Assembly: GCF_037975245.1 (NCBI RefSeq)
Contig: NC_092568.1
Coordinates: 11,247,501-11,311,500 of the forward strand
Reading direction: 5' to 3'
Origin: Apostichopus japonicus
Taxonomy: Eukaryota; Echinodermata; Holothuroidea; Aspidochirotida; Stichopodidae
Length of the DNA stretch: 64,000 nucleotides
Shown: piece by piece, positions 22,138 through 33,900 of the stretch
Position numbering within the stretch: the first letter of the stretch is position 1
Layout: every line of letters starts with the position of its first letter
Notes under the pieces: model-generated
Database searches by the model: none
Seen by the model: only the letters and a program-made list of their open reading frames with translations
Told to the model about the DNA's origin: nothing
Program-made: the position numbers and the translations under genes

Positions 22138-24658
22138 AACATTGATAACATTCTACCTGAAAATATCAAAAGCGAAAACCACTAGAAAAGTAAAACGGTT
22201 TTGAGATCCTCGTCATTTCCATCACATCATAAATTTACAGTACAGACTTTGAAACTATGGGTATCTCCCAAGTTTTTTCTTATCTGTGTGTGGAAGATCT
22301 CTGCGATATATAACCAAAAGATGATGTTTGAGTATGTGTCCCCTTAAAGTGGACTGAAGTTTTCTTTGGCTTGTAGAGGGAAGAAAAAGACAAAAGATAG
22401 TGATAAAAGTTATGTTATTTTCTGATAATTTTCGAATTTTACACATATAGAAGGCCACACATTTAACCCCCCCCCCCATATCCCTCCGCCCCAAATAAAG
22501 CCCCCAAAAAAATACAAGTGAATGTTTTTCCACAAGGCATTCTCCTCCACCCCCAACCCTAAAATATTTTCAAAGTTTCTTTTCCAGATAGGACGTTTCG
22601 AGTTTTTATCATATCTGTCTATAGTAATGGCCACACTTTGAATTAACATTTCTTGGAAAAATATTAACATGGAAAAATATTAACAAAAAATTAACATTTC
22701 TTGGCAAAATACCAAATTGAAATCACTTGTAGCACACTTACAAGAATTTAAGATGGACCATAATTCATCAGTTCTTGAAAATCTGCTGATGCAGACATTC
22801 TTAACATAATACACTGTGCATTAATGTAATCTATGCGCAGCTAACATTGATTCTTTATATAAACAATAATCCACTTCCTCATGTCTGGTAGCTCCATAGA
22901 TACTTTTTTCTGATATAAAATTCATCAAGGTGTCTCTAATTGCAAGGCATCAAGTTTGCATTAATATTTTAACCCTAATATAAACAAAGAAAATTCTGTA
23001 ACAAACAATATACAAAAATATTACAAAAGTATGCAAAAGTCCAAATTTCTACAAATAACTTCTCAAGTACATTTTTATATAAATAAAATTAAGAATAGTA
23101 AATTCAAATAATAAAAAAAATAAAAAAAATAAAAAAAATGATTTTGGAAGTAAATTTGATGTTGTGTATTAGTCACAACAGCACTGCGACATGAAAAAAG
23201 AAGAAGTTGGTTTCAACAAATACACTAGAGCACTTTATATGGGAATATAACTATATACCAACCAGTGGTGGTAGTTTATTAATCTACATCAGAAGGCATG
23301 ATCAAACTAGGCAGCCTCACAAAAGGTCCAATCTGCCATGGGTATGGTGTTTATAGTAACGACTATTACCCCTTCTTACCTTAGTGTGTTATTTCATTTA
23401 TATTTTACAAGCTTTGTGTATATTTTGAGATACGCTAAGATTTTCTGTTTCTTTTTACTCTTGTTGTTTCCTCTCATTACTTAAAGTGTTCTGCTTTTTT
23501 GAAGCCCACTGTATCGATGTAAAAATAGATCTACTTCATCAAGTTTGTAGTATAGTCCTCAGAGTTGACCAATCCTGCTAGTATAAATAGCAAAACCTTT
23601 ATGAAAGTTTCAATTTTTATGTTTGAAATTAACAGTTTTACCTTGTATAAACACGACAGATATTGAAAATAACCGTGTGGTTCGGAATTCCCATGATTTG
23701 AATGGACGGAAATTTAAGGACGGATAGAATATTACATATTTGCATGGTTGTGATGATGGTACAATGTTAACGTTACTGAAGAAAGAGAACTTTAATGATA
23801 ACAAGATCAATAATGTTGAAATCGTTAAAAACATGACAGACACTAAAGGAATGGTTTGATGGCAGATGTTTTGTTAAGCTTATATGGAAGACAAGAATAA
23901 TACTGGTATGTAAATACTATTTCTCAATAATTTGTGTCTAATTTGGAGGTAAATTTAATTAATTGTAACTAATGCTTAAAAAAGCCCACAACTACTCTAC
24001 AAGGCAAAACTTCAGTCACTGGACTGTGATGATCATACACAGGGCTTAGCAGTTTACAATTTTTGCCACTAAAGCTAAAAAGTGCAAGTGCATAAAAGTT
24101 CTTCTGGCTAAATTGAAGCTTTTGCTGGCATTTTCATGCACATCAGCTTTTGTAACCGGGTTATGACAGCCACGCAAACATATTTGTTGATAATCAACAG
24201 TTATTCAAGGGTTTATGTTAGGTACAGAAATCGTGCAGATACCTGACTAACGACTTGTAAACCTACTAACCAAGTAACTGTGTGTTCTTAATTTCTACTG
24301 GCAGAAAAATGCCAGTGCCTTGTTGCATTCTACTGGCAAACAGTAAAATTACACCTGCATTTAGCCAGTAGATAACCCGACTTTTGAAGTCTGTACAATT
24401 AAAGTGAAGTTGCTTTGTTTTAGAACGTCAGCATTGACACGTGTGGAACTTTAGATATTGATGTTAATTAGCCTGTGAATAAAATATTTTGTTCATACAT
24501 ATGCAATCAAATGTGTCATTGGGGTATACTCTGCCACATACCCATGCAAAATGTAAACAGAAATTTTGGACAGATACAATTTTGATTCTGCCACCAGATA
24601 ATCCCTCTTCAAAGCACAATGTCAACATTGAGTGGTTCTAAAAAAGACAGTTGTTGCA

Positions 24659-25259
24659 GCATTCAAACCATGAGTTGAGACTCTTGAATTATTCTGCTCC
24701 TCTGTCCTAAGGGTACCCCAAGGTTAGCATTCAAACCATGAGTTTACTCTTGTTGTTCTGCTCCTTGGTCCTAGGGGTACCCCAAGCTTAGCATTCAAAA
24801 CATTAGTTGAGACTCTTGAACTGTTCTGTTCCTTGGTCCTAGGGGTACCCCAAGCTTAGCATTCAAACCATGCGTTGAGACTCTTGAATTATTCTGCTCC
24901 TCAGTCCTAAGGGTACCCCAAGTTTAGCATTCAAACCATGAGTTTTCTCTTGTTGTTCTGCTCCTTGGTCCCAGGGGTATCCCAAGCTTAGCATTCAAAA
25001 CATTAGTTGAGACTCTTGAACTGTTCTGTTCCTTGGTCCTAGGGGTATCCCAAGCTTAGCATTCAAACCATGCGTTGAGACTCTTGAATTATTCTGCTCC
25101 TCGGTCTTAGGGGTACCCCAAGCTTAGTTTTCAAACCATGAGTTGAGACTCTTGTTATTTTGCTCCTCGGCCCTAGGGGTGCCCCAAGCTTAGCATTCAA
25201 ACCATGAGTTGAGACTCTTGAATTATTCTGGTCCTTGGTCCCAGGGGTATCCCAAGCTT
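24659..25259. repeat. Minisatellite, nine units in a 200-bp higher-order pattern
   Basis: Units start GCATTCAAA at 24659, 24727, 24791, 24859, 24927, 24991, 25059, 25127 (variant) and 25193. Spacings are 68, 64, 68, 68, 64, 68, 68, 66. Three unit types (ATTATTCTGCTCC; TTGTTGTTCTGCTCC; ACTGTTCTGTTCC) repeat in order A-B-C with an exact 200-bp period. The last two units depart from this. Confidence 0.92.
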
Positions 25260-25739
25260 TTCCAATTGTTCCCCAGTGAGGTATGGCAGCTCCTGCAACC
25301 CCACCCCTGCTTTTTCAAAGACCGACGAATATTTCTGTTGCAAGGAGAGGGAAATAAAAAAATCAATTTGATGTTATTAAATGGTTTTTAAATTTACTTA
25401 TCTGCGGAAAGACTAGGCTTATCCTATTTCTTGTGGTTGGAAAGTGGGACATTGTGTCCCTCCAACCCCTTTGAAGAAAATTTTGGACGTTTCTGAATAG
25501 TATTTTCTGCCAAGCTTGTGGAGATAATCATATTTGCATGTTGAAAATGAATATACAATGCTCCTCAAACGTCATCCATAATGATCAGTACAAATTGCAT
25601 ACTTTCTTTGTGTATCCTAGTTTTGAGTATCCTAAAAAAGACTGATATTTGAGAACGTCACAAAATTGGGACAATTTAGTTTGCTATTTTGGTTACCAAA
25701 TGTACGATACTATTCCGGTAAATGGAGGTGTATAGTAAC

Positions 25740-26930
25740 TAGTGTTTGCACGGGTTATCCGGGTACCCGGGTACCCGCCCGACGTGATACTACCCGGTTC
25801 CTAATTTATTACCCGAATCCTAAGCAAAGTGTGATTTAAAAAAAAAAAAAAATTGACAAACCGACGGTTAGGCAGATTTCCCATTGACTTAGTGTGGTGT
25901 TAGGCTACAATGTGGTCGAAGATAACAGCAATAACGAGCTCGACGCGATACTACCCGGTTCCTAATTTATTACCCGAATCATACGCAGTGTGATTGTTTA
26001 AAAAAAAATTGCAAACCGATGGTTAGGCTGATTTCCCATTGACGTAGTGTGTTGTTAGGTTACCATGTGTTCGAAGATAACAGCAATAACGAAAGCTTTC
26101 CATAGATATCTTATAACTGCGTCACAATTTCAGCTAATAAACAGATGGCTAGGCTAGACTACCCCCATTGACTTAGTGTGGTGTTAGGCAACCCGTGGTC
26201 GAACGTAACAGCAATAACGAAAGTATTCCATGGATGTCTTATAACTGCGTCACAACTCCAGCAAATACATAGATGGTTAGGCTTAGCTAGATTTCTCATT
26301 GACTTAGTGTTGTGTTAGGCTACCATGTGGAAGAAATTATTATTTATTCATTCGTTTATTTCAAAGAAGGAAAGGCTGACAAGGAATTTTACGCGATGTT
26401 TATGGATTATAGACGGGATAACTAAAAAATAGTAATCGCAAGTGGCTTTTTACTAATCGTTTATTGCAAATGCGATCAAATTGCGCGAATCGCGCAATCT
26501 CGCGGCTAATGCGAACCCTGGGCCTGTATAGTAGATAGTAGTAGTATTAAAAACTGTTTAAGAGCTAAATTGGATATTTATATGGTTTGATCCAATAGGC
26601 GTGCACGAGCTAGCATAAGCAGCGGCGGCAGTGCGATGTTAGTAGTAATGCTAATTATAATTAAATAATTAATTTATTAACAAGTTAATGAAAGAAACAA
26701 GCAAATAAAAATTATTGAGGGAGGTTTAATACCTTATCTTACACCTACGTATTTGAACATGAAAACATTGTCAGTAGAGAATATAATGCATTTATTACAG
26801 CATCTTATATGTAATTTCTTGAAAATCGTGATACACAAGGGTAAACACATTTTTTCCGGGTACCCGGATACCCGACGGGTAACGGCCCTCGGGTACCCGG
26901 TTCCCGATTTTTGGACCCGTGTAAACACTA
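25740..26930. mobile_element. hAT-type element, 1.19 kb, non-autonomous
   Basis: The ends are TAGTGTTTGCACGGGT and ACCCGTGTAAACACTA, flanked by ATAGTAAC on both sides (25732-25739, 26931-26938). Subterminal regions are full of GGGTACCCG palindromes. The interior has diverged direct repeats of about 180 bp (motif CCCATTGACTTAGTGT recurring near 25889, 26035, 26167 and 26297). No transposase ORF. Confidence 0.87.
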
Positions 26931-27057
26931 ATAGTAACCATACCCAAGACTATTCAATTCTCTTGTAGTAATGTTAACTTTGACTTTTATGATACCTGAT
27001 TTCACTAAATGAAGTCTGAACAGGATTGAAGGATATTCAATGTCACATAGACCAAAG

Positions 27058-27474
27058 TTACAAATGAAATGCAAATTCCTCCGATATAAATCTTACTTTA
27101 ACCCCAGCTAAATGTTGATTTTTTTTCCCCCCTTCTGATACAAAACAAGCAGCGAGATTGTGTGAGGGTTTTGAATGACTATTATGTGTCGAGGATGGTA
27201 GGCATGGATTAATCTTTTTGACAACCTTGAAATATGGGCACATTAAGAACTGACTTTGTTGGCATCTCAAATTTAATTTGTTTATTTGAATACAAAATAA
27301 TTTGTCGGAGGCTTGTGAACTACGATCACGCCATGGACACTGTAGGTATGCATGACCTATAGCAGAGGTATTCTGAAAAACTGCGATAACACACTTAAGG
27401 TCTTCTAGTCTCATTGGATGTAAACTTTGCAAAACATTCATCGCAAACTGCAGAGAAATTCTTTCAATACACGC
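27058..27474 (-). CDS. Possible terminal exon of the CH-protein gene
   Basis: If splicing uses the CGCAG acceptor at 27475-27476, phase 0 is kept and the protein continues ACIERISLQFAMNVLQSL, then LEDLKCV. This fits the second half of a SAM fold started by exon 15 (compare the family pattern I--F----I----L--L---DL). It then runs about 100 residues to a stop at 27058. The downstream residues look less protein-like, so an earlier donor or another terminal exon is possible. Confidence 0.35.
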   Translation of the reverse strand, partial: ACIERISLQFAMNVLQSLHPMRLEDLKCVIAVFQNTSAIGHAYLQCPWRDRSSQASDKLFCIQINKLNLRCQQSQFLMCPYFKVVKKINPCLPSSTHNSHSKPSHNLAACFVSEGGKKNQHLAGVKVRFISEEFAFHL

Positions 27475-27876
27475 CTGCGATTGATCAAACACAGAGAATC
27501 TCCATGACGATCTTGTACTCTGCAAACTCTCGCTTGTTGATGAGTCAAAAATTTCTATTCTATTCCATTTTCCATCAATGTTGCCCCAGACACTTTTCGT
27601 TACCTTTGTAATGTATTTATTGATGAGATAAAGCCAAAGTAATGATGCAAACATAAACATTTCATCTTTATTTCTATAAAAGTCAAACCATAAGAAATTA
27701 ACTAAAGAGCAGAATTGTCATTGTGAGAACAGGACTAGGGCACAAAATCTAACACTTTAAAGTAAAGTGTTGAGTTTGGTCAGTATTTTCGAGACAGTTC
27801 GATTCAGAGATGCTGCATTAATCGGCAGAACTGGAGAGAATGTTTACATTAAAATACAAATCGAACGTGCACTTAC

Positions 27877-27934
27877 GTCGTAGCCTAACTCGGTCAGGAA
27901 GAGCGTTAGGAGAGGAGGTTCCTCACCGAAGAAT
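27877..27934 (-). CDS. CH-protein exon 15 (start of probable SAM-like domain)
   Basis: This short exon encodes FFGEEPPLLTLFLTELGYD. It has a clear acceptor (TTTTCAG) and donor (GAC/GTAAGT). The LFLTELGYD pattern resembles helix 1 of SAM domains; that reading is inference from pattern only. Confidence 0.8.
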
Positions 27935-30900
27935 CTGAAAACAGAAAATAATCAAGAAGCAATTGCATTGCGAGATTGATCAGTAACTTAATTTATTGCT
28001 CAATGGGACAGAAAGTTGACTGAAACTGGTTCTATTTTTTAGTATAGTCAACAAAACTTTCAGAGGACATATAAATCTTTTTTTGTTTTTGCTAGGTTTC
28101 TGAATTACTTTATAAAAGAGTCATCAAAACTTTTTGAGCGTAACAGAAGCGAGAGCTAGCACCTGTGTTAAACAATCTACAAACAGGATACTGACTTGGA
28201 AAATTATAAACCAAAATTTGAAGAATGTAAAAATAAATATCTAAATAAGGGATTGATCAAAGTTAGCACTTTAGCCAGAACACTGCATTTTACTTTGACA
28301 TTTGACATTTAATTGACATTACGCATACACGTATGTTTTCAACAAATCTCCAATGTCAACAGGTCGGAAGTCTGTGACAACGTGCCAGCTCTGGGAATCA
28401 CTTTCATTGTTTGCATTTTAATACCTTTTGTCGAGAATTCCCTGGATCACGGGGAAACTCTCTGTTTGAGCATTTGCATAAACCTGCTCATGAGGATATT
28501 TATTATTTGTTTCAAAGTGCACAGACACTCTATAAATATTAAACACCTGTCACAAACCGATTGCGACAAAAAACTTCTAATGCATTTTGTCTGCAAGTAT
28601 CTGTGTGGCAGGACAAACAGATAAATGGCAACCACGAACATTATCTCAGCAAACAACAAATATATATTCCACTGAATCTTTTTCTCATAACACTTACATT
28701 TTGACATTTTATAAAGATTTGCCCCCATTTTTAAACCTCAGGACGTAAAAATAAACTCCTGATTCCAAATAAAAGTCCTGATTTCATTATCTTCCGCAAA
28801 TGAGGCTACACCGTTGAAAATAAACACAGCTATATACAATCAAACAATGAGCTTTGTTTAAATCATCAAACACTCTTAAGAAAATTCCTTTTTAAAGCTA
28901 AAGTATAAACGAAAAATCAAAGATGCAAAAACAGAAAAGTGAATACATACTTTGTCAGTTTCTTGATACTCTTCGGTTTGGTCGCTAATGGAGCAGACAT
29001 CCTGTAAGGGGATCTTAAAGGCGACAGCTCACTCTGCTGCAACAGGTGAAGTTCCTGTACCTGGTCCAGCTCTTCCCTGAGATCTTCGACCGCTTGGACC
29101 AGAGGACCCTGTGACCTCAGCTCGGAGGACAGACTGGCCACGCTCCTGGCCAGGGTCACCACGTGGGATTCCACCCGAGAAAATCTCTTGTTTATGGCTT
29201 TGACGTCCTTCTCCCTCTGTTTAAGCGACGGCCTGTAACTATTGGCTACAAGAATGAAAGACAATGTGGAGACTCCATTACATTAGGTATAGAAAACTTC
29301 CAAACACTACCCTAAGATACCTAGCCTAATCTGCATATCAAAGCTTACATCGAATGATCAGCTTTAAGTCCTAGATACGATTCGCAACATTATCAGGAAA
29401 AGGAAATCTTTTGTGAATGGGTTTGATTACAGAGTAATTCCATAAAATTACATGAATGAAAAATCAAGGAAAATCTGATTGGTGGAATTAACTGTGGTTT
29501 CATGTTGGTAATCAACCAAATTGCAACCCATCTTTTTGTTTTTTAAGGTTGCAATTAGAGATTGTATTTGCCACAATCCGGTGGTTCAATACACCACCAT
29601 TGACTAACAATATAAGGTACATGAAGACATAGTCTGTTACTTTAATTTATACAGAGAAGCACATAGCCAAGTAAAATGGAAATAAGGTACAAATAATACT
29701 TTGACTTCAAAGCTTAATATATGCAAATGAAGCAATTATGCACAACATTGTAGTTGTGGGCACACAGAATATTTCATAAATGGTTAATACCTTGATACTT
29801 AAATAGGAAGAACTTTTCATCCATCAAAACATCCCTGGAGAGATAAGACAGCTCTCAGTTAGAGTAACACAGAGTAAACACAAAGAACACAGAGTATCAA
29901 ACACAAGTAACACAAACCAAATCGAAGATACGTCGTTTAAATACCTGTAGTTTCGTTAAAGACTTACGTTTAACTTTGCTGGCTGACCGTGCAACACCAG
30001 GACCTTTCTTGAGGCTTCCAGAATTCCCTCTGGGAGAGGAGATCTTCCCCTCTGCCTTTTTTGCTCCTACCACTTTGAGCATCTCTTTGTACATGTTCTC
30101 AAGAGCTGAGAGCTGCTCCCTCAGGGTATCAATTTCAGCACCATCATGATCCCTACCGGCGTTGGTTGCGGGAGACGTCGCCTCTTCCCCGTTGCCCTCT
30201 CTTACCGATGTCGCGGCTTCTTCCTTTCGGAGACGAGACAAATCCGCTTTGGGATGGAAATCCGAAGAGTCGTCGGAATCCGTATCCTCTGACCTCTCTT
30301 GGACTCGATGGAGGGGTAGGGATGGTAGAGCTGCCAGGAAGAGGGAATGTCGTGAAATAAATTAAATGAGACATTCAACTAACTGTTAGGGTGGAATAAA
30401 ATCTGGCAGTTCTTAATAGCAACAAGTTTGGGAATTGGAAACCACAAAGCACTTTTAAGGTTACAAGTTACTGCAATTTGGATTTTTGAATTTTTGAATA
30501 GACTGATTCTGCTCATTTTGGAAATGTATTTATCACTAAAAAGACCCAAGATATCTCAACAATAAAAAAACAAAATGTGGATCTACCACAAATGAAAAGC
30601 CACTGTTTCATTGCATCAGGATTTGAAATCCCCCTAACATCCCCTCCCCCCCCTCCCTTCCTTCTTCCATCCCAGATGATATGTTAAACTACTTATTGTA
30701 CAAACATGTTTATTACAACCAAAGGTATCATTGTTTGATAATGACAAAATGACAAAGGGATGTATGTGAGGAATTGAATAAAAATCATACCATGCCAATG
30801 AAACATATAGCACTTCTTCTGAACTACAGACATATGTTATGCTATGACTTTTAATGAAGATGACAGAACAACGAACAAAGTCTGTAACAGCTTTTACTAA

Positions 30901-33900
30901 CCAAGCAAATTTTTGTGATAACACTTTTGGACTGAGAATGTTACCCAAAACAGACAAATATTTAAACAATTTTGGAAGAAAATTGATATGGATGGGGCAT
31001 AGGTCTAAACAGTTCAACAATGCCTCCAACAAAATGTGGAAGGACTGATAAAAAGGTTATTGAAAGGTCATTGGAAAGGTCATTGAAATAAAAAATGCAA
31101 GGGCAAAAGCTGAGAAAACTGGTTTTTGTAGAAACAAGTTTAACTCTGTGATCTCCCTTACAAAACACGAATGTTAACAAAAATATGATGAGAATTACTA
31201 CTCAACGTTAGATAGCAATTGTTCAAAGTAAGACAACCTATTCGAGTTTTTCACCAAACGAAACATGTTTAATTAGCAGGTAGTTCATTACTTCACTATT
31301 ATTATAAAAATTCAAAAAAATTGGAAATGTTTCATATTTCAGCTCCATTTGAAACAAAAACTTGTTTAGTTTTTAAGCTGATGAGCTGCACTACAATGAG
31401 TATCACAATAATATTTAAAAAACAAAACAAATTAACAACATCAACAGGAGATCATTTCAAGATAATTACAAACCTCTGAGGGACCTCTTGCTCTCTGGAG
31501 AGTCCTGTTTACTACCTTTCAAGTTTTTCCTTTTGCTTTTGCCTCCTGTTCGCTTCACGGTCACCTTCGGTTCCGCTGCCTTCCTCTGGTTTGGCCTTTT
31601 TTCGTTACTCCTTTTACTGCGTGAGTGTTCCCTGTTTCTCTGCTGAGAGTTTGGTGACTTGCTAAAGTTCAGATTAATTCGACCCATGTCGGCGCTGATG
31701 GCTCGGCTCTTGTTGCGCACCGGTGGGGACGTGGGGGGCGTCTCTGTAGGGGACAGCGCCGGCAGGGTCGGTGTGTGCGAACGGGAAGACCCGGAGTAAA
31801 TCTCGTAGTCCTGCGTAAAATCCGAGGCCGTCTCCCCGAGACTGCGCCTCTTCCAGTTTGGAGGATACCCAGAGGAGGGTGGGGGGTTTGTCTGGGGCGG
31901 ATATCGATAATTATCTATGGTAGAGGTACTCGCCACGGCACCGTAGGGATCATACTCCTGGGGAGTTCCATTGTTTTCATAAAAATTGGGCTGATTTTGA
32001 GGAAAGGTGCTATTCATAAAATCCTGCTCCCTTTGATTGTTTCTGGAATTATAATACTGCCGTTGCATGGAGTGAGGTCTCTCCAACTGCCGCTGCTTGT
32101 GATATCCGTTACGCGGGGGCTCGGCCTTGGACCTCACATGCCCGGGACCGGACATGCTAGGTGATACATGCCCTCTGGAGTCGTATCCACTGGAATGCGG
32201 ACTTGATCCGGATGATTTGAGTCTCTGTACCGAACCGTTGACCCTCCTCTGCATGTGGTCCTGGTACGTCGGCAGTCGTCGCTCGTTAAATGATGCATCG
32301 TTAACGGCCGGAGGATGGATACCCTATCATGAGAGAACAAGAACAGATCTAGTTTCACTCTCCAAGTACTTAATTTAAGGACTTGTTAAACATCCATACT
32401 GGTGTGTCTTTAAAACTTATTTTACTGTTTTCTTATAAAACTGTATTCTGTGCAGGTTTTTGTCCCTTCTGTTACTGTTACTTGAAGAAGATCCTGCTAG
32501 GATCAAAATGTCAGACCAACTTACTTTTATTAACAGTTTTATTTCATTTTGAAAACTTATTGTAGGAATGTATCTATATTGTGGCACAACATTTAGCAAA
32601 CATTGTGTGAAGTTATAGGATTATTGGTGTTCAAATGTTCAGCAATCCTAGGCAGTAATATATATATTATATATATATGTTTGTGACATTTTCTTAATGT
32701 TGTTGATATTTTTGAAGGTTACAAAACTTCTTCAGGAAGATATTACATACACTTTCTGGGTCTCAAGTACATTCAAAATATTTCTCTGAAGCTGTACCAA
32801 CTTTGTGAGCCAACATTCCATAGAACCATCCATTTCAAGTTCTTTTATGTACACAGAAATTGATGTCTACATTCACACCCCAATGTTGAACAGACTGTCT
32901 GGTAACTAAACTTTAAAAATATTTTAGCAGTTTTTGGTACTAAGAGATTGTTAATGATTGTCAAATTCAAAAATCAAATTCAAAATTTAAATTTAAATTC
33001 AATTCATAAGCTTGACTAGTTAATTTTCATGTCAAATAATTGCCAAAAAGGTACAAAATTTGACAGCTTTTCAATGCATTTTGCACGTAATATTATACGG
33101 AAAAAAATGTGTCTGGGCAACAAAAATGACAGCAGAGCTTTAGTTTGTATTCCAATTCATCACACTTAGCTATTCCATGATATATTGTTCGTCCTTCACA
33201 TGAATATTAATTAGAGAGTTACTTCTTGACCATATTTGGATTTTATTTCTCTGTTTTGTGACTGTTTTGTGACTGCAGGGGAACTTGTCTGGTTGTGTAA
33301 AGTAAGTGCACCATAGCTGTACACCAACAGTGAAGAGCAATAATATAACATTTTATCTCAATTTATTGCTTTCATTCTCTGCCATAAATGGAGCAAATCT
33401 TACCTCTTGTCGTGACACTGTATCAGTATAACATTGTTAACCAGTAATATAAGACTTTATCTCAATTTACTGCTTTAATTCTCTGTGGTAAATGGAACAC
33501 TCTTACCTCTTGTCCTGACATTATAACTGTATAACAGTGTAAACCAATAATATAACATTTTTTAGCTCAATTTATTGCTTAAATTCTCTTCGGTAAATGG
33601 AGCAACTCTAACCTCTTGTCCTAACATTATAACTGTATAACAATGTAAACCAGTAATATAAGACTTAATCTCAATGTATTGCTTCAATTCTCTGCAGTAA
33701 ATGGAGCAACTCTAACCTCTTGTCCTAACATTATAACTGTATAACAATGTAAACCAGTAATATAAGACTTTATCTCAATATATTGCTTTAATTCTCTGCC
33801 ATAAATGGAGCATATCTTACCTCTTGTCGTGACACCGATTCAGTATAACATTGTTAACCAGTAATATAAGACTTTATCTCAATGTATTGCTTTAATTCTC

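Larger units (their letters stand above)
14777..24658. other. Intergenic region between ERO1 and the CH-protein gene
   Basis: It contains the two MITEs (15639, 16422), the U2-like locus and several repeats. Otherwise there are no exons I can support. 14777-15050 should hold the ERO1 promoter; no TATA box is evident there. Confidence 0.5.

Noticed and set aside
31775-32378. Plus-strand frames opposite exon 12 of the CH-protein gene
   Set aside because: They are shadows of the GC-richer minus-strand exon; the minus frame has the splice signals and phase continuity.
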